Part shown: positions 10,785 to 25,700 of the stretch, piece by piece
Layout: every line of letters starts with the position of its first letter
Position numbering within the stretch: the first letter of the stretch is position 1
Source: Apoderus coryli
Taxonomy: Eukaryota; Arthropoda; Insecta; Coleoptera; Attelabidae
Assembly: GCA_911728435.2 (NCBI GenBank)
Contig: OU452210.1
Location: 2,108,001 to 2,172,000 of the forward strand
Reading direction: 5' to 3'
DNA: 64,000 nucleotides
Position numbers and translations under genes: made by a program
The notes under the pieces: generated by a model
What the model saw: only the letters and a program-made list of their open reading frames with translations
Databases searched by the model: none
What the model was told of the DNA's origin: nothing

Positions 10785-13700
10785 GTATGTATTTCCCAAA
10801 ATTTCTGAATGTAATGAATCGGTATAATTAATGTATATTCAAAATAATTTATTTGCTAATATGTTTATTCAATATCATTAATACAAACTGCTTTTCTGGA
10901 TTCTAAAACTGGTACCTATTTTACAATTAAACAATAAGAACATTAATAATTAAATCCAAGAAAAATATTTCAGATATTTTATTCGTAATCTTTTTCTTGG
11001 AAGGTTTAATATTTGGATTTGTGACGAGTGCTAACATTTCGTCAACGACATTCAGGCAAGATGAAATGGATACCTATTATCCCGCAGAAGTTTGGTCAGA
11101 CACACTCGACTGGAAATTATTAAAGGTAAGCAATAATAATTTTCAATCAATAAGAATATTATCAGTGAAGCTAGTTTTACGTTTATAAATATAAATTATA
11201 CTTTTTTCCGTAAATCCCAGATGTAATACCTAGTACTAGTGATTTGTAATAAAAATATCCTGCCCGGCGTAATGACCTTAGATTATCACCGTTTTAAATA
11301 CTCGTGTATAAATCTTTAATTTTTAAGGCCCATTATAGAAGGAAAGTGTGGCTCAAATCTGTGATAAATGTAGGAACACAATTTGTTCATAATTCATTTA
11401 TTCGTTTATTTTAATTTTTATGGTGGTCGCGGTTCAAAATTACTTAGAGCTGATATCTTCAATAATATTTAGATTCACTAAAAAATCATCCCCGGGCGTG
11501 TAACGACCCCGAAACCGCCCAAAGTTACATTTTTTACATTTCTCAAATTCAGATAAGAGCAAATTATATTAGATATCAAAACTAAAATCAGTTAAATTGC
11601 CGACACATCTGTATACACTGTGTCCAATATAAGAATGGGATAGCATTGGAAACGGTGGGAGTTACAATGTCGGTTAAATTAGAGGAAAGTTGTATAATTT
11701 AAACACCTTTAAATGGTGATTTCAAAATCAAAGTAACTTTAGCCGTTTTTTGGAATTTTTGGAAAAACGATATTTTGCGATTTTAGTTTTTATTTATTTC
11801 TGATATTATTTTAACAGATATAAAAAATTAAAAGCACTTCCTCATTGGTACTTCTTGAGGAAAAAAAGATAGCGTTTATAAATTGTCACTACGACGTTTC
11901 GTTTTTGAAAATCTGTCATCAAATTTGTTTTTAAACACGGCCCTGGATTTTTTTTTGTTAAATTTAACGCCATAACTTCAAAAAGCACAAAAATTTCAAC
12001 TAATAATTTAAAAAACCCCGTACAGAATAAAATGTTGTACTGAGACAAATTGGCAAATAATAAATAATTGTGAGTAACGACGAAAGAATGTTTTTGCTAA
12101 ACCTAGTACTCTGCATTAGGTCAGTTAAGTGCCAAACTATGGCGTTTTCTCTTGAAGAAGTTTAAATAACAGCTAAAATGACTGAAAACTTGTTTACTAC
12201 AAAACGTTTAAAATTTAACAATAAAAAATCCAGGGCCGTATTTAAAAAACGAAGTTGATGATAGTTTTTCAAAAACGAAACGCTGTAGTGAAAATTTTTA
12301 AACGCGATCGTCTTCTCATCCAAAAGTAACAATGTGGAAGTGCTTTTAATTTTTTTGTATCTGTAAAACTAATAATATAATATACAGGGTGTTTGGAAGG
12401 TCGATAGAAAGTCTTGAGGAGGTGATAGGGCAGACCATTTAGAATCTTTTAAGCCAAAGATACCTTAGTACAAAGTCTTACGGTTTTCGACTTATTGGAG
12501 ATTTTCGATTTTTAGTATGAAAATATGCGGTTTTTTCCTGTTATTACTAAAAGAACAACAGGCTATATGAAATAGTTGTTCTTCCAGAATTATTTGAAGG
12601 AGTACAATTTCCAGATGATATGCAAATTGTTTTCCAAACCGACGGATGTCTAGCTCATTTCCGTTTCGACGTAAGACAATATCTGCATGATATTTTTTGA
12701 AATAGCTGGAAATAGGCAGAAATGGACCAATTCTGTGGCCTGCTAGATCCCCGGACTTGACACAATTATTTTTATTTTTTTATGTCTGGGGGCGGGCTAA
12801 AGACTTAGTTTATACTGAAGAAATCGTATCAAGAAACCATTTAATAAGAAAAATTCGAGAAGTTTTTCAAGTAATGCAGCAAGACAGGTTTTTACATACA
12901 ACAACTACCGAAGTTAGACGTAGAGCTCGAGCATGTATTCGAAACAGTGGTTCTCACTTTGAACACCAATAAAGCATGTTTCTGTTTCAATACTTTATTT
13001 TGTTTCATTTACAAATTTATGAGTTAAATTTCAAAATCCGAATATCTCGAAAACCGTAAAACTTTGTACTATGGTATGTTTGGCTTAAAATATTCTACAT
13101 GGTCTGCCCTATCACCTCCCCAAGTCTTTCTATCGACCTTCCAAACACCCTGTATAATAATTCTCGCAAACGACTAAAGTTAGTTTACTTTTGAAAACAC
13201 TTTTGAAATCAAACGCAAAGGTTTGGGCTCAAAACACTAAATTTAATAATTATAATTAATAATAAAAATGAATAACAACAAAGAAATAATTATACTAAAG
13301 TTAGTTTACTTTTGAAAATACCATTTAAAAGGTGTTTAAATTGTACAACTTTTCTCTAATTTAACCGACATTGTAACTCCTACCATTTCCAAAATTCCAA
13401 TGCTATCCCATTCTTATCTTGGGCACAGTGTAGATACAAGTAGATTCCAAAAAATAAATAATTTATATGTAATCGTTTTTAAAATAAGGAAGTTAACACC
13501 AAATTCCGGTATAACCGGAAGTACTAGATTTTTGAAAACATCTAAAGGCGGGTTTAGCCAACTAATAATGGATAGTGCATAATGCATAAAGAATAATGCT
13601 CAATACATAGTGCATAATCGATAATTCACAACAAAATATAGGTGTTTATCCAACTCATAACTTTTATGCATAAAGCGAAAAGTGACAATTGACTAGACAG

Positions 13701-16700
13701 CAGGTTAACCTATTACCATTGTCTTTAAAGATAATGCTTTTACTTTGTGTTGGACTTATTTATGTTTTAATAGCTTTCAAATTAAAAATTCTGTTAATTA
13801 TCACATTTTCAATTATTATTTAGTTTATTTTGTAAATTGAGGTTATGTAAGTGTTTATAATTTATTTGCGGCGCATGCGTAGTGATATTTTTTGCATAAT
13901 TTAGTGCATAAAGTTGAAAGTTCCCAACCTTATGCATTATGCATTATGAACGAAAATTATGAATTATACACTATTCGTTGTATAAACAGGTACATGTAAA
14001 TGCCATGTTTTAAAAATTATCCATTATGCACTAAAATTATGCATTATGCATTATTAGTTGGCTAAACCCGCCTTTAACCGAATTGGCCTCATCCACAGTG
14101 GAGTTTCTCCACAATCAATCGAAACACTTCCCGGTGGACACCCAGTATATATTTATTAAAAAATCGCGAATATTTAAAAAGATTCTAAATATTTTAAAAA
14201 TGCACCTCTTTGACATTTCTATCCAACCCATAACTTACGCTTTTATAAAATTCAAAAGTTTAGCGACAATACTCTACCTATACCATTGAGTAAAGTTTAG
14301 TTGTTATTCAATGCCTATACCTAAATGTTATATTTGTATCAGCATTTACTTGAATACGGACCTGTGTATAAAAAAGTAGATTTCAAGTTTAGAAGCTTCA
14401 AGGAATTCAAAGACAGATGTCGCTATACTCGCTATCCAATAATAGTATTTCACGTTAACGACAGCAAAGATTAACACCACATAACACCCTGTTATGTGAT
14501 GTACACAAACGCATCTAGATGAGTAGAGACACGAGATTTTTTCCACTTGACCAGGTATTTGGATTTCAAACGAATGTCGTGAATAATATCAGATGTGAAC
14601 CAGGATGGATAAGTATAGCGCTCAACGTGTGACTTGTAGACTGGTACATACATATCCAACAAACTTGTCAACTCTACATAAAGCAAGCAATAATAATTAT
14701 TACTTTACTCAATTGTTTTAGTATTCTCTGTAGGTACCTATCTCCAATAGTTTTAAGGCAGATTTAGCCAACGAATAAGCATAAGAATTTGTTTCTTCAA
14801 AGATTATTGTGTATATTAATCTCTGCTTTGGGGATGACACTGTATTATAAGTATAGGTAGTAGGTATCATTTACTTCCTAATGTGAGAAATTTTAGATTG
14901 TAGCTTCACAGCTAACATACACACAGTTAGCTGGGGTAGCTTATTGGCGTGTACACGTTCAAGTTCAAGAAATTAGTACGAATATATTAAATTTGTTAAT
15001 ATTTTTTATTAATTCGATTTTGTAGCTTTATTCTACTAGAATTTTCAGTTGAGTATTGTTGATTTAAGACTTAGAATCCTGAAAATATACAGGGTTTTTC
15101 AAAAAGACGCGGCAATATTTAAGGGGGTGATTTCTCAGGTCATTTTATGATAAAAAGTTCCCATAAACGTACGTCCGGAAATGCTGTAACAATCTTGAAT
15201 TAGTGAGAATTGTTTACATTCAGAAAAAATACTAATTTTATAGCTCAATCCAAATGAACCCCTATATGCTCTTCAAATTGCTACTGGTTCGATTCAAGCT
15301 ATACGAGCGGCTTGTACTTCCAGATTTAATTAAGGAAGAACAAACAAAGAATATCAACTTTATTAATTTGTATTAAAATAATATAAAATTAACTAACCTT
15401 TTATGGTTCTGGATCTCTGCTTGTCACACACAATTTATTTAAAAGAAAATCATTAATTAAATGACCCTTCTGTTCACCAAAATAACGATAGCTTTATTTG
15501 AAATAAAACGCAAAGGTTTGGGCTCAAAACACTAAATTTAATAATTATAATTAATAATAAAAATGAATAACAACAAAGAAATAAATATACATAAATAAAA
15601 AGAATATAACAATTAAAGAGAATGAAAATCTAAAAGAAAATCTTAGTCATTACTGTACGACTTAAAATAGGTAAATTAATATAATTACGAATAATTATAT
15701 TAATTCCCATACGAAACTTTTAATTACAATTGAAAACTACATTATAACAGAGATTAAATTCTACTATTCGAAATATAATTCCTTTACGTTAAGAACAAAC
15801 TTTAATCTTTATTAAAACTTATTTAGAAAACAAAGAGGCCTTCAATTAAAAAGAATAAACAAAAACTTCTTCCTGTTTTACGTCGATTAACTATTACAGA
15901 ATGAAAATGAAATGGACTTCATCTTTATACTACGTACTTTAAAACAAAAACTAGAAAATAATTGTTAAACTGTTAAAATACTTAATTAACTTTATACAAT
16001 TAGAAACCACGTCTGACCAGTACCAAAGCCAAAACGAATCTCCTTTGGAAAGTCCGATTTCATTTCCAAATCGCTTCATAAAAATCGGAAGTACCTACTA
16101 TAGAATGGAAAATGGCCAATAAGAAAGAAGCATTTAAAATACACCCCTATAAAATGCAACTACAGGGTGACAGTAGTTTTAGAAATAAAATACATTTTTA
16201 TGTCGACTGTAATGATTGTTGTTACTTAGGTATCTTATGTTGTTTTGTCGTTCAAAAGATTAACCAGTCACAACCATTTGTAAAGCAAGAAACAATACGA
16301 TTTTATCATTCTTCCGAACAGCGGACTGGACTAAAACCCATCGTTAATATCTTCTTAGCCCTTTATATATATTCTTTGATATGGGAAACCATGTACGCCC
16401 TCCAAATAACTTTTGTATATAATAATAATAGTCCGACATTTAATCGGCAGGTATTTCGATGTTACCAAGCGATGATCACCATGTAACTAAAGCATCTGGT
16501 TATCCTTTCCAATATATGCATTTATATTTTCGACTAAAAGGCAATTTCCAGGTACTAATTCTTTTATCACATTGGAAAAGGCATCAGAGATAATAAGTTT
16601 ATTATTTCCAGATGTTGTATAATATTTACAATAAGATTGTCATATTCTTGATAAAGAACTTAAAACTTTTAGAAACACTTGGTAACAATCTATTTAAAAT

Positions 16701-19700
16701 AATATTCACAAAATATTATATTTCCCAAATACGTTATGTACTTAAAGTATCCCTATAAAATCTAAGAGAAAATATCATGCCAGTGGCGTAGTGTCTTTCT
16801 TTTGTTACAATGCATTGTTTCCAAGATATAAGGTGTTAAGGTTTTTTGTTTTTGTCAATAACGGTTTATTTTTAATTAAGTCAAATCTCCTTACCGATTT
16901 CTTTGAAATTTGTCAGCGTTGTTGCTAGAATTAGGGAGCCTATATGGCCTTAAGTAGATCAAAATTATTAACTCCAGTGGCGTTAGGGGGTCAACTTAGC
17001 GTACATTTTTTTTGTCAATAATTTGTATTAAGTTGCCCCCCTAACGCCACTGGACTTAATAATTTTAATTTAGATAAGACTATATAAGGAATCATAGCTA
17101 TTTTTGCTATTACCTATTACCATCAATTTTAATGTATGCAAGGGAAGAAAATGTAATAAATTAGTTATAATCCTTAGATTAATCGTATTATAACATATAA
17201 CATGGTTTATCGGTGGTGTGTTATTGGCCGTAAGTTCGAAATTGCAATCGATCCCAATAAAACTTTTAAATATACCTTCTATTTCGTCCACAATTCATCT
17301 CATTGGTTGTAGAATTATTGTGGATAACTTTAGTTTTTATGTGTTTTGTGTACATGTTCAACCTAACCATGGAATAGATATCTACATAGAATTATTTGAG
17401 TTCTCCTAACAATTATACAGTGTGTCCCAGGATAGATGTAACAAGAGGTGTGAAAGAAAAAAAAATTTAGAATTTTGGAATGACATTTGGTGAATGAGTC
17501 CTGCTTGTTTGAAAACGAAGGTATCCAAAAATTAGAAAAATTTAATGGAGGTTAAAATACTTTTTTTTTGCTTCATTTGTTTTCGAGATATTTACATAAA
17601 CTTTGTATTTTCTTATGGACGCCATCTTGTTTTTTTGTATTTTTGAAAAGAGTTTTGCAAGGGCTTTTCATTGATGTATCACAAGCTTAGCTTGTTGTTT
17701 TACTTAAGTTCTTAAATGCGAAGTTATTGTTCACATACATGGTTCCAACAAGATGGCAGAGACAGTATCAGAGAGGTGATAGAGGTCCTCAGAAATACTT
17801 TTGGTGGACACATGATTTCGAATAATGGCCCCTTTGCTTGGCCGGGGAGGAGACATTACACCCCTCAATTTTTATTTATGGGGTTACGTCAAAAATGAGG
17901 TTTATGAATTTTCTCCGTCCGAAAGTCGCGATGTTGTTAACTCAATAAATGGAAACACATTAAGAACTACTACGCGTAAGGTGTTAGATAAGTTCGAAAA
18001 ATCTATGGAGATTGGAGGAAGACATGTGTCGTAATTTTCAGTGCATTGCATTTGTTGTAATCTTGATTAGAGTATAAAGTGATGTTTGTAACTGTACGTA
18101 AAAAACAATAACTTCCCATTTAAGAACTTAAGTAAAACAATAAGCTAAGCTTGTGATACATAAATGAAAAGTTCTTGCAAAACGCTTTTCATAAATCCAA
18201 AAAAAAACAAAATGGCGTCTATAAGAAAATACAAAGTTTATGTAAATATCTCGAAAACAAATGAAGCTAGAAAATTATTTTAACCTTCATTAAATTCTTC
18301 TAATAAAAGTACCTCAATAATATATGAACCATAAATCCATACTACCAGTCATTTACAAGCCTCAGGCAAAAATTAAAAATGCAGAATTTTGGTTTTTCCT
18401 CATTATCTCAAATACCACAAAAGATAATGCAAATCTTAAGGCAGATTTTGATTTATAATATAATTCTCCAAAACTATCATATCCCCTTTCTTAAATATAC
18501 CGACAATTCAGACATCTCGCATTTCAGCAGGCACGGTTTCGGTGTTCCATATTTTGGTAATTAGAACATGAAAATGTTCCAATATCACAGGTCCTCCTTC
18601 TTTAAAGAGCTCAGGAGATATGCCATCAGAGCCAGCTGCTTTGTTGTTTTTAAGTTCTTCTTGCAGAGAAGGTACATCTCCCAGAGATTGGTCTATGTGG
18701 CAACCGATCTTGTGTTGCATTATCAACATTCGTGTCCCTGTTTAGTAGTTCCTGAAAATGTTCCTTCCACCGGGAAGCAATTGACGTGCAATCCCTGAGA
18801 AGTCGAAAGCCATCTCTGGTCTGCAGTCGGTTAAGACTCTGTGCAGAGGGGCCATAAATTGTATTAGTGGCTTGGAAGAAGGCTCTGGTGTTGTTGCTGT
18901 CGGCTAGTTGTTCCATTTCAATCGATTTAGCCGTCCACCACTGATTCTTCAGATATCGAGTTCTTCGTTGTACTTCAGACTTCGCCATTTGTTTTCGTCG
19001 CACATAGCTTAGCGTCTCCTCACCAGCAGAGAGCACGATGTTAAGCTTTCGCCTTAGTTTCCTTCCCTGTTGTGGTCGTTTTGCAGGTAGATGTATATAG
19101 GGTCATACTGGATCGCACAAGTCGGTGATCAGTCCAGCCATCATCAGCACTCGTTAAAGCTTTGGTGCTCTCCACTTCATGTCGGTCACGAGCGCGAACA
19201 ATTACGTAGTCGATCATATGCCAGTGCTTAGACCTTGGATGTTGCCATGTCGTCCTAAACTTGTCTTTTTGTATAAAAAGGTGTTCGTAATAACAAGATC
19301 ATGCTCTGCGTATTTGGTTAGCAGCAATAGACCCTTGCAGTTACACTTTTCTACTCCTTTTTTGCCGATGGTATTAGGCCAGAGACTAGAGTCTCGGCCA
19401 ACTCGAGCATTGAAGTTGCAGATATCTTGTTACCAGTAGCAGGCTGCAGCTACGGGAATTTTTTTTAACCTTTTACGTTATTTAAGTACTTCGAAATTAA
19501 TTAAAATAGAGTAAATAAAATAAATGTGATATTTATTTTCTAGAATTAACCTAATGTCAAGACGAAAAATTAAACTGTTATCACGATTGTCCAAAAATAA
19601 TTAACTTTGGCTGTGTGTAGTTAAGGCAGCGCAAGAAGCTAAATATTATATTAACTGTGCCTGCAGTCCTGCAACCCTAAATACACTTATCAGATCTATC

Positions 19701-22700
19701 AATTAATTTGTTTATATCTTCCTAAGAAATGTTGAATATTTCGCCCAAAAAATACACCGAACCTGCTTCCTTCACTTCTTCATCGCTCGTAAATTTTTCC
19801 CCACGGAGTTTTTTTTTTTTAATTTTTAGGAACAAATAATAATCGCTCAGTGCCAGTTCGTGAAAAAGCAAGACAACTTTCGTCAATTATTCTCTTCTTT
19901 TTTCTCTGATTGCTTGTATTAAGACTGAAGGGTAGTATTCTCCAGTTATAGGAACAGCTTTATTTTTATAATCAATCAGTTGTCTGGCTTGTGTGACCTT
20001 AAAATTCTTGGGTGGCGGTTTGGTGATGAAGTTTCGTATTCATTAACAATCCGAACCAACACACCATCTCTGTCTTCACTACAGAGGTCCAAAAACGCAC
20101 GAGAATATTCGACGCGTTGTTGTTTTTGCGTTGTCTTGAGCCCTTTAGGAACCGCTTGTAAAATTTTACAATTTCTCAAAAATAATTTTAGAATTTTGAA
20201 TAATGATAAGATAACTATAATAAAACGCTAGCTACCTTATTCACTCTAATTTTCAACCAAAATGAGTAAAAGTTCGGACACCTCTCCTCTGAAGCCAAAC
20301 AATTGTAAAATATGTCATGTGTTTTTACATACAGTTAAATATTTAGATTAGGCGGTAGGTTACTTTTGGGGAAAAATTTTTAAATTAGTTCCCAAATCGT
20401 CACATTTTTCACTAAAGTAATGACATTAGAAAATAAAACAGATTTGTGTGTTATTCTTATGGAATCTACTTGCTTAAACAACATACCAAATTACAAAGCA
20501 AAACTGCCAGACTGTTCTTGAAATTATCGCTATCCTACACCTCGTACTTATTATTCGTGCAATAGCTTAATTAAACTGAAATATATTTATACCCGACACA
20601 CGCCCAGATACTTAATTAAACACAAACTTCATTTCCCTAAGTTTATTTTTATTTTATTTTTGCTAAACTAATTTGGTTGTTGAAAAAAATCCATATTATT
20701 TATGTCAATCCATTCTATTTTCACCATAAACATATTCCAGCTGAGTTTCCTCAACAAATCCACACATTACGCAATATATTTACACATGGAACATGATTAG
20801 ATACTTGATTTTCCAACAAATTTAATTTACTCAACTACCCCAATAATATAATAAATATTAAAACATTATTATATCTAAAAAACTAAACTGAACTAAATCT
20901 GGCAGAATTGTTTTTAAATGACACAAGTTGACACATTTGGTATTCGAATATTGATTTTTTACCTTCCTCACCATCAACGTTCCGGGTGTCTGCATTTAAA
21001 GACCATTTTAAAAAACCAACCATGGCATACCTGTTATCCAATTGTGTAAATGTTTAATCTGGTAATCGTGAAGTTCAAAACAGGGTCATGGAACTGTTTT
21101 TATTATTGTTGAAAACTGGGTCATTGAACTTTTTTATTATTATTGAAATTGTAGCCCGTCTGCAATATTGTTACTCGAACGCATACATTTAATTTGACGC
21201 GGATGCTAGGAATGTCAACTTTCTGTCACTAATAGAGATGCAAGAAACGTATCGATATATTATTTATTTTATTATGTTTATTCTAGTTTCTACTCATGGA
21301 TAATAATTTTTGTTTTTTATTGTATTTAAGGTATTGGCATTAAAATATGAAAATGTACTGGTCTCACCTGTGAGCTTGAAACTATTGCTTGCCCTCCTTT
21401 ATGAAGGATCTAGTGGTGCTACAGAACGCGAATTCCAAAATGTTTTACAATTCGCATCCAAAAAGTCGTTACGTGAGCAATACAAAAATGTTATTAGCGA
21501 TTTACTTGTAAGTATTTAATAATAAGTTTAAGAAAATAAGTTAGAAAAAGTGTAATATTTTAGCCACTAGAAAAATCAACAGTATATTCGTTGACTCTGG
21601 GTACACGAATATTTTTAGATGCTGACATACATCCCAAACAAAAATATATGGAAAATGCCAATGAATACTATAAAGCTGATATTAAAGTGACAAATTTTAC
21701 TGACATCTATCAATCTAGTCATATTATTAATGATTGGGTTGAAGAATTCACGCATGGAAAAATTACTCATTTAGTTAAGCCGGGTAAAACACATAAGTAT
21801 AGTATAGAAAATAGAAAACTTTTGAATTGAATGATATTTACTGATAGAAATGAAAAAGAAGCCACTAACTAAATCTTTTGATCGTTCAATTTTACTTTCA
21901 CTGACCAATCAAAACATTAGGAATTTCGTCTTGTACGTTTTGCCTCAAAACTGAAGTAAGTCTAAATAATTAGTTTTTAAATATGTATAGGAAGTTATAT
22001 ATTTTTTTTCTATACTGTAAAGCTAGATATTTTTTAATTTTTATTATTTTAATTTTATTTATTTATTTCCATAAATTACATAATATAACAAAATTATTAA
22101 CTTACTCTAATGATGTATAAATAAATAAATAATAGGGAGGGACAATGGTGCCTGCAGGATGTAAAAACTTTGCGAAGTTTGTCCACCTCCTACAGACACT
22201 CTAAAAACTCTCCGCACTTTTTAATTACTTCAACTTAATATTTTCAAAATTAGTAACAAAACAAATTGTAACGAAAATTCCTATTCAAAGATAAACAACA
22301 AATATTAAAACAAAATAAAGTAACCAAACTGTTTAATGATGATACAGGGAAACAGACACAGAAGCAGCTTCAACTCATAAACTCAATGTTTTGACCCCTC
22401 AACCAACTTGAAAGTTTTGATTTAAAATTTTTTAAATTCGCTTTATTTTTCAATTTCACTGGCATTTGATTAAAGACCCTATGACCAATAAAAGTAAATG
22501 ACCTCTGCCCGATTGTTTTTTTACATGCAGGTTCCCGTATAATCTCTTTTTTCTTATCACGAGTTAAATAACCGTGGTCTGGCGTCCCTAAAAATTTCTT
22601 CGAGTTATTAAGTTGTAGAACAGCACTCTTATAAAACAACTGTCTTATGGTCAACACATCAGCTAGTTTAAACAAATTTTCTGTTGGGAATCGAATATCT

Positions 22701-25700
22701 AAATCAAAGATTATTTTTAATATTCTTTTTTGTATGATTACCAAAGGTTCTAGATTGGCTCTATATGCTCCACCCCAACCCACAATTCCATAGGACAATA
22801 GAGACTGTACTAAACTATAATACAAAGAGAGATTTTCTTTTGCTGTTAAATTTTTTTTTTGTATTTTTAAAGATGTACAAAAACGAACGAATCTTTTTGA
22901 CCAGAGCTAGAACATGGATATCCCATCTTAGATGCCGATCGAGTATAATACCGAGATACTTAGTTGGATCAGCCCTGCTCACATCAAAACTCGCCTCTCT
23001 CTGCATTAGATTAATGGTGATCTAATTTGTTTCGGTTTGCGTAGCTACACTATTGGTAAAGGGAACATAAACAGTTTTTTGGAAGTTGATCGTTAAGAGA
23101 TATTTATCAAACCATTGCACTATTATCTGCAGCCCCATCTTTACCTTGTCTTCCACCTCTTGCCATGATGCTCCTTCCACGAAAAATACGGTATCATCTG
23201 CGAATGACAGTAAACTTCCCGGCAGATCAAGACTCAGCAAGTCATTTACATATATATTAAATAGTATCGGACCAATAACTGTTCCCTGAGGAATTCCATA
23301 AGAACAAGGCAGAGATTTACTTAGTGTATTATTTATCCTCACCATTTGGTTACGGTTATGTAGGTATCTGGAGAACAAACCTACACCTCTGACACCAATT
23401 TCCTCTATTTTTTTTAATAAAAATTCATGACTGACAGTGTCAAAGGCCTTGGCCAGATCTATAAACACACCCGTACAAGGTCGTCCCTGATCTAAAGAAG
23501 TATATATTTTTTCGGTTAAAAGAGCTATGGCATCATTAGTGCTATATACAGGTTATTTTAAAAAGACGCGGCATTATTTAAGGGGGTAATTTCTCAGGTC
23601 ATTTTATGAAAAAAAGTTCCCATAAACATACGTCCGGAAAAGCGTTAAACTTTTTTTTAATTAAGTCAAATATCTCCTTTCCGATTTCTTTGAAATTTGC
23701 TAGAAATCGGGAGCTTTTATGGCTCTAACTAGATCAAAATTATTAAGTTCAGTGGCGTTAGGGGGGCACCTAATAAAAATTAGTGACAACAAAAATATAC
23801 GCCACTGACTGTAAACTATGGACTTCAGGTGGCCCCACATAAATCCAGCGATTTCCGTATGTTTCTGTAAAAATTCACGAGCAACCCGACTAAAATGCGC
23901 AGGTGCACCATCGCATTGCATTTCTTATTGCCAATAGTACGTGTTCCAGAAATCCAGGAAGCGTTTATTCCAGAAAATCGCGATATACCTCTCCGGTAAG
24001 CCACCCTGGTAGAAATACGGGTTCAATTAAGCAGTCACCGACAATTCCAATCCAAACGTTCAACGAGAACTGATGTTGAAAATGATTGTCAAATAAATGG
24101 TTATTATGAAAATTCCTTATTGCATTTCTTGAAGAACTCACTTCATCAGTAAACAAAATCAATATCGTGGAAGAATACATACAGAGACACACACAGACAG
24201 ACAGACTCGTTTCAGAGGACTTCAAAGTAACCATTTTGAAGTCCTCTGAAACGTCTTTATCTCAATTTTTTTTTTGCACGTTCGCAATGCTTTTCCTCAC
24301 CAGGAAAGTAAAATATTAAATCCATTTTGATGACTTTTATAAGTAACTTATAATAAGTAAATATTCACGGTGTGAAAAATGTAACCAATTGTATCCTCAA
24401 GTAACAGCGTAGAGGAAGTTTACAAAATAATTTTATTGTAAAAGTTTGACATTTTGTTATTTTTATTCTTATTTTAATATTCTAATGTAGTTATTTTCTG
24501 TAATGGGTTAAAATTTTTGGAAGTTCTGACGAGAGTTTGATCACATTGTCCGTGTAAAATAAATAATTTCAGAAGAATTTCAGTTGATTTGGATTTTTAA
24601 ACACAGTGAATATTTACTTGTATAAGTTACTGATACAAATCATGAAAATGTCATTAATATTTTTAATTGATTACCAAAAAAAAAATTAATATAAATTTCC
24701 ACAAAAAACCGCTTTATTCAGTAGATAAACTTTATGATATGTGACCTTAAAGCATTTTACTTTGTCTTTCAAATTGTAATGTAATTTATTACTAGATAGC
24801 AAATAATGTAATTGATATCGTCTATACTAACTACATTCTTCAAATGAGCGGGGAAGAATATTTTTTTTAATTTTATTTTGTTATTGTTAGGCACATTTTT
24901 TATACGGTATATTTTTTCAACAGAACAACTTGAAGATACAATAATGTTATTAGCCAACACAATCTACTTCAAAGGAGCATGGCGACATCAATTTCCCAAA
25001 AATCAGACGTCACCTGGAAAATTTTTTGTGTCGCCAACAGAATTAATAGAGGTTCCATATATGACGACAACAGATGAGTTTTTCATACATGAGTCATTGA
25101 AGTTACAAGCTACTATTCTACGATTACCATATCAAGTATTTTAGATTTACGAAAATGTCAACTTCTTTCATTAATATTTTGATTTTAGGGTGGACATTAT
25201 GCTATGTTTATGGTATTACCAACATCTAAAGGAGGACTTAATGATCTTATTAAAAAAATAACGTTGAGAGAACTACACGAGCAATTATATTATTTGGATA
25301 AAAAAGTGGTGCAAGTTACTATTCCGAAATTTAAGTTTAACTTCCAAACCAGATATTCGAAAATTTTACAAGATGTAAGGAATCGTTCGTAAAAGCCTCT
25401 GCTAAATGGGATTACTCTACAGAAAATATCCTGGTTCAATATACTTGCAGTGTCTCTCTTGCTTATGAACCTTGAAAGTAGTATTTTGGACTTCTCGATA
25501 ATTCAAATTTGAAGCATATTTTTTAATATAGGTAGTATTGTTACGCCCTTTAGGCAACTTTTTCCACGTTTACAGGGAAATAATTACTTTGCAATTACGT
25601 GTTGAATTCAAATTTAAGCCGGAAGTTTGCTGTAGGTACAAAGTTATTAATGAAGGTACCTACAGAAAAAGTAAATCTTATATTTCTACATAGTTCCCTT

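Larger units (their letters stand above)
11616..13430. mobile_element. TIR element of mariner type hosting another transposon
   Basis: The left arm (11616-11742, CACTGTGTCCAATATAAG...) and the right arm (13303-13430, inverse) are about 127-bp inverted repeats flanked by TA at 11614-11615 and 13431-13432. Inside lie a second inverted repeat (about 11816-12050 against 12120-12355, sharing for instance AAGCACTTCC and CCAGGGCCGT) and a separate transposon at 12385-13152. No own transposase remains. It sits in intron 2 of serpin 1. Confidence 0.75.
15090..17065. mobile_element. Mariner relic (family M1) split by a 1.6-kb insertion
   Basis: 15090-15184 carries the M1 end CAGGGTTTTTCAAAAAGACG and the following arm. 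The arm resumes at 16810 with ATGCATTGTTTCCAAGATAT and continues through LINE-free M1 interior to about 17065, matching 26100-26276 and 23640-23770. The element between them is flanked by ATGC on both sides. The interior also contains a hairpin (16976-17055). No transposase is left here. Confidence 0.7.

Noticed and set aside
10997..11188. Single-exon start at 10997 for serpin 1
   Set aside because: The codon is TTG and the hydrophobic run continues upstream to a clear acceptor at 10973, so this is an internal part of exon 2.
16112..16486. 124-codon open frame containing KIHPYKMQL, resembling the mariner HPYK motif
   Set aside because: No other transposase motif precedes or follows it, and it lies inside the probable solo LTR; likely chance.
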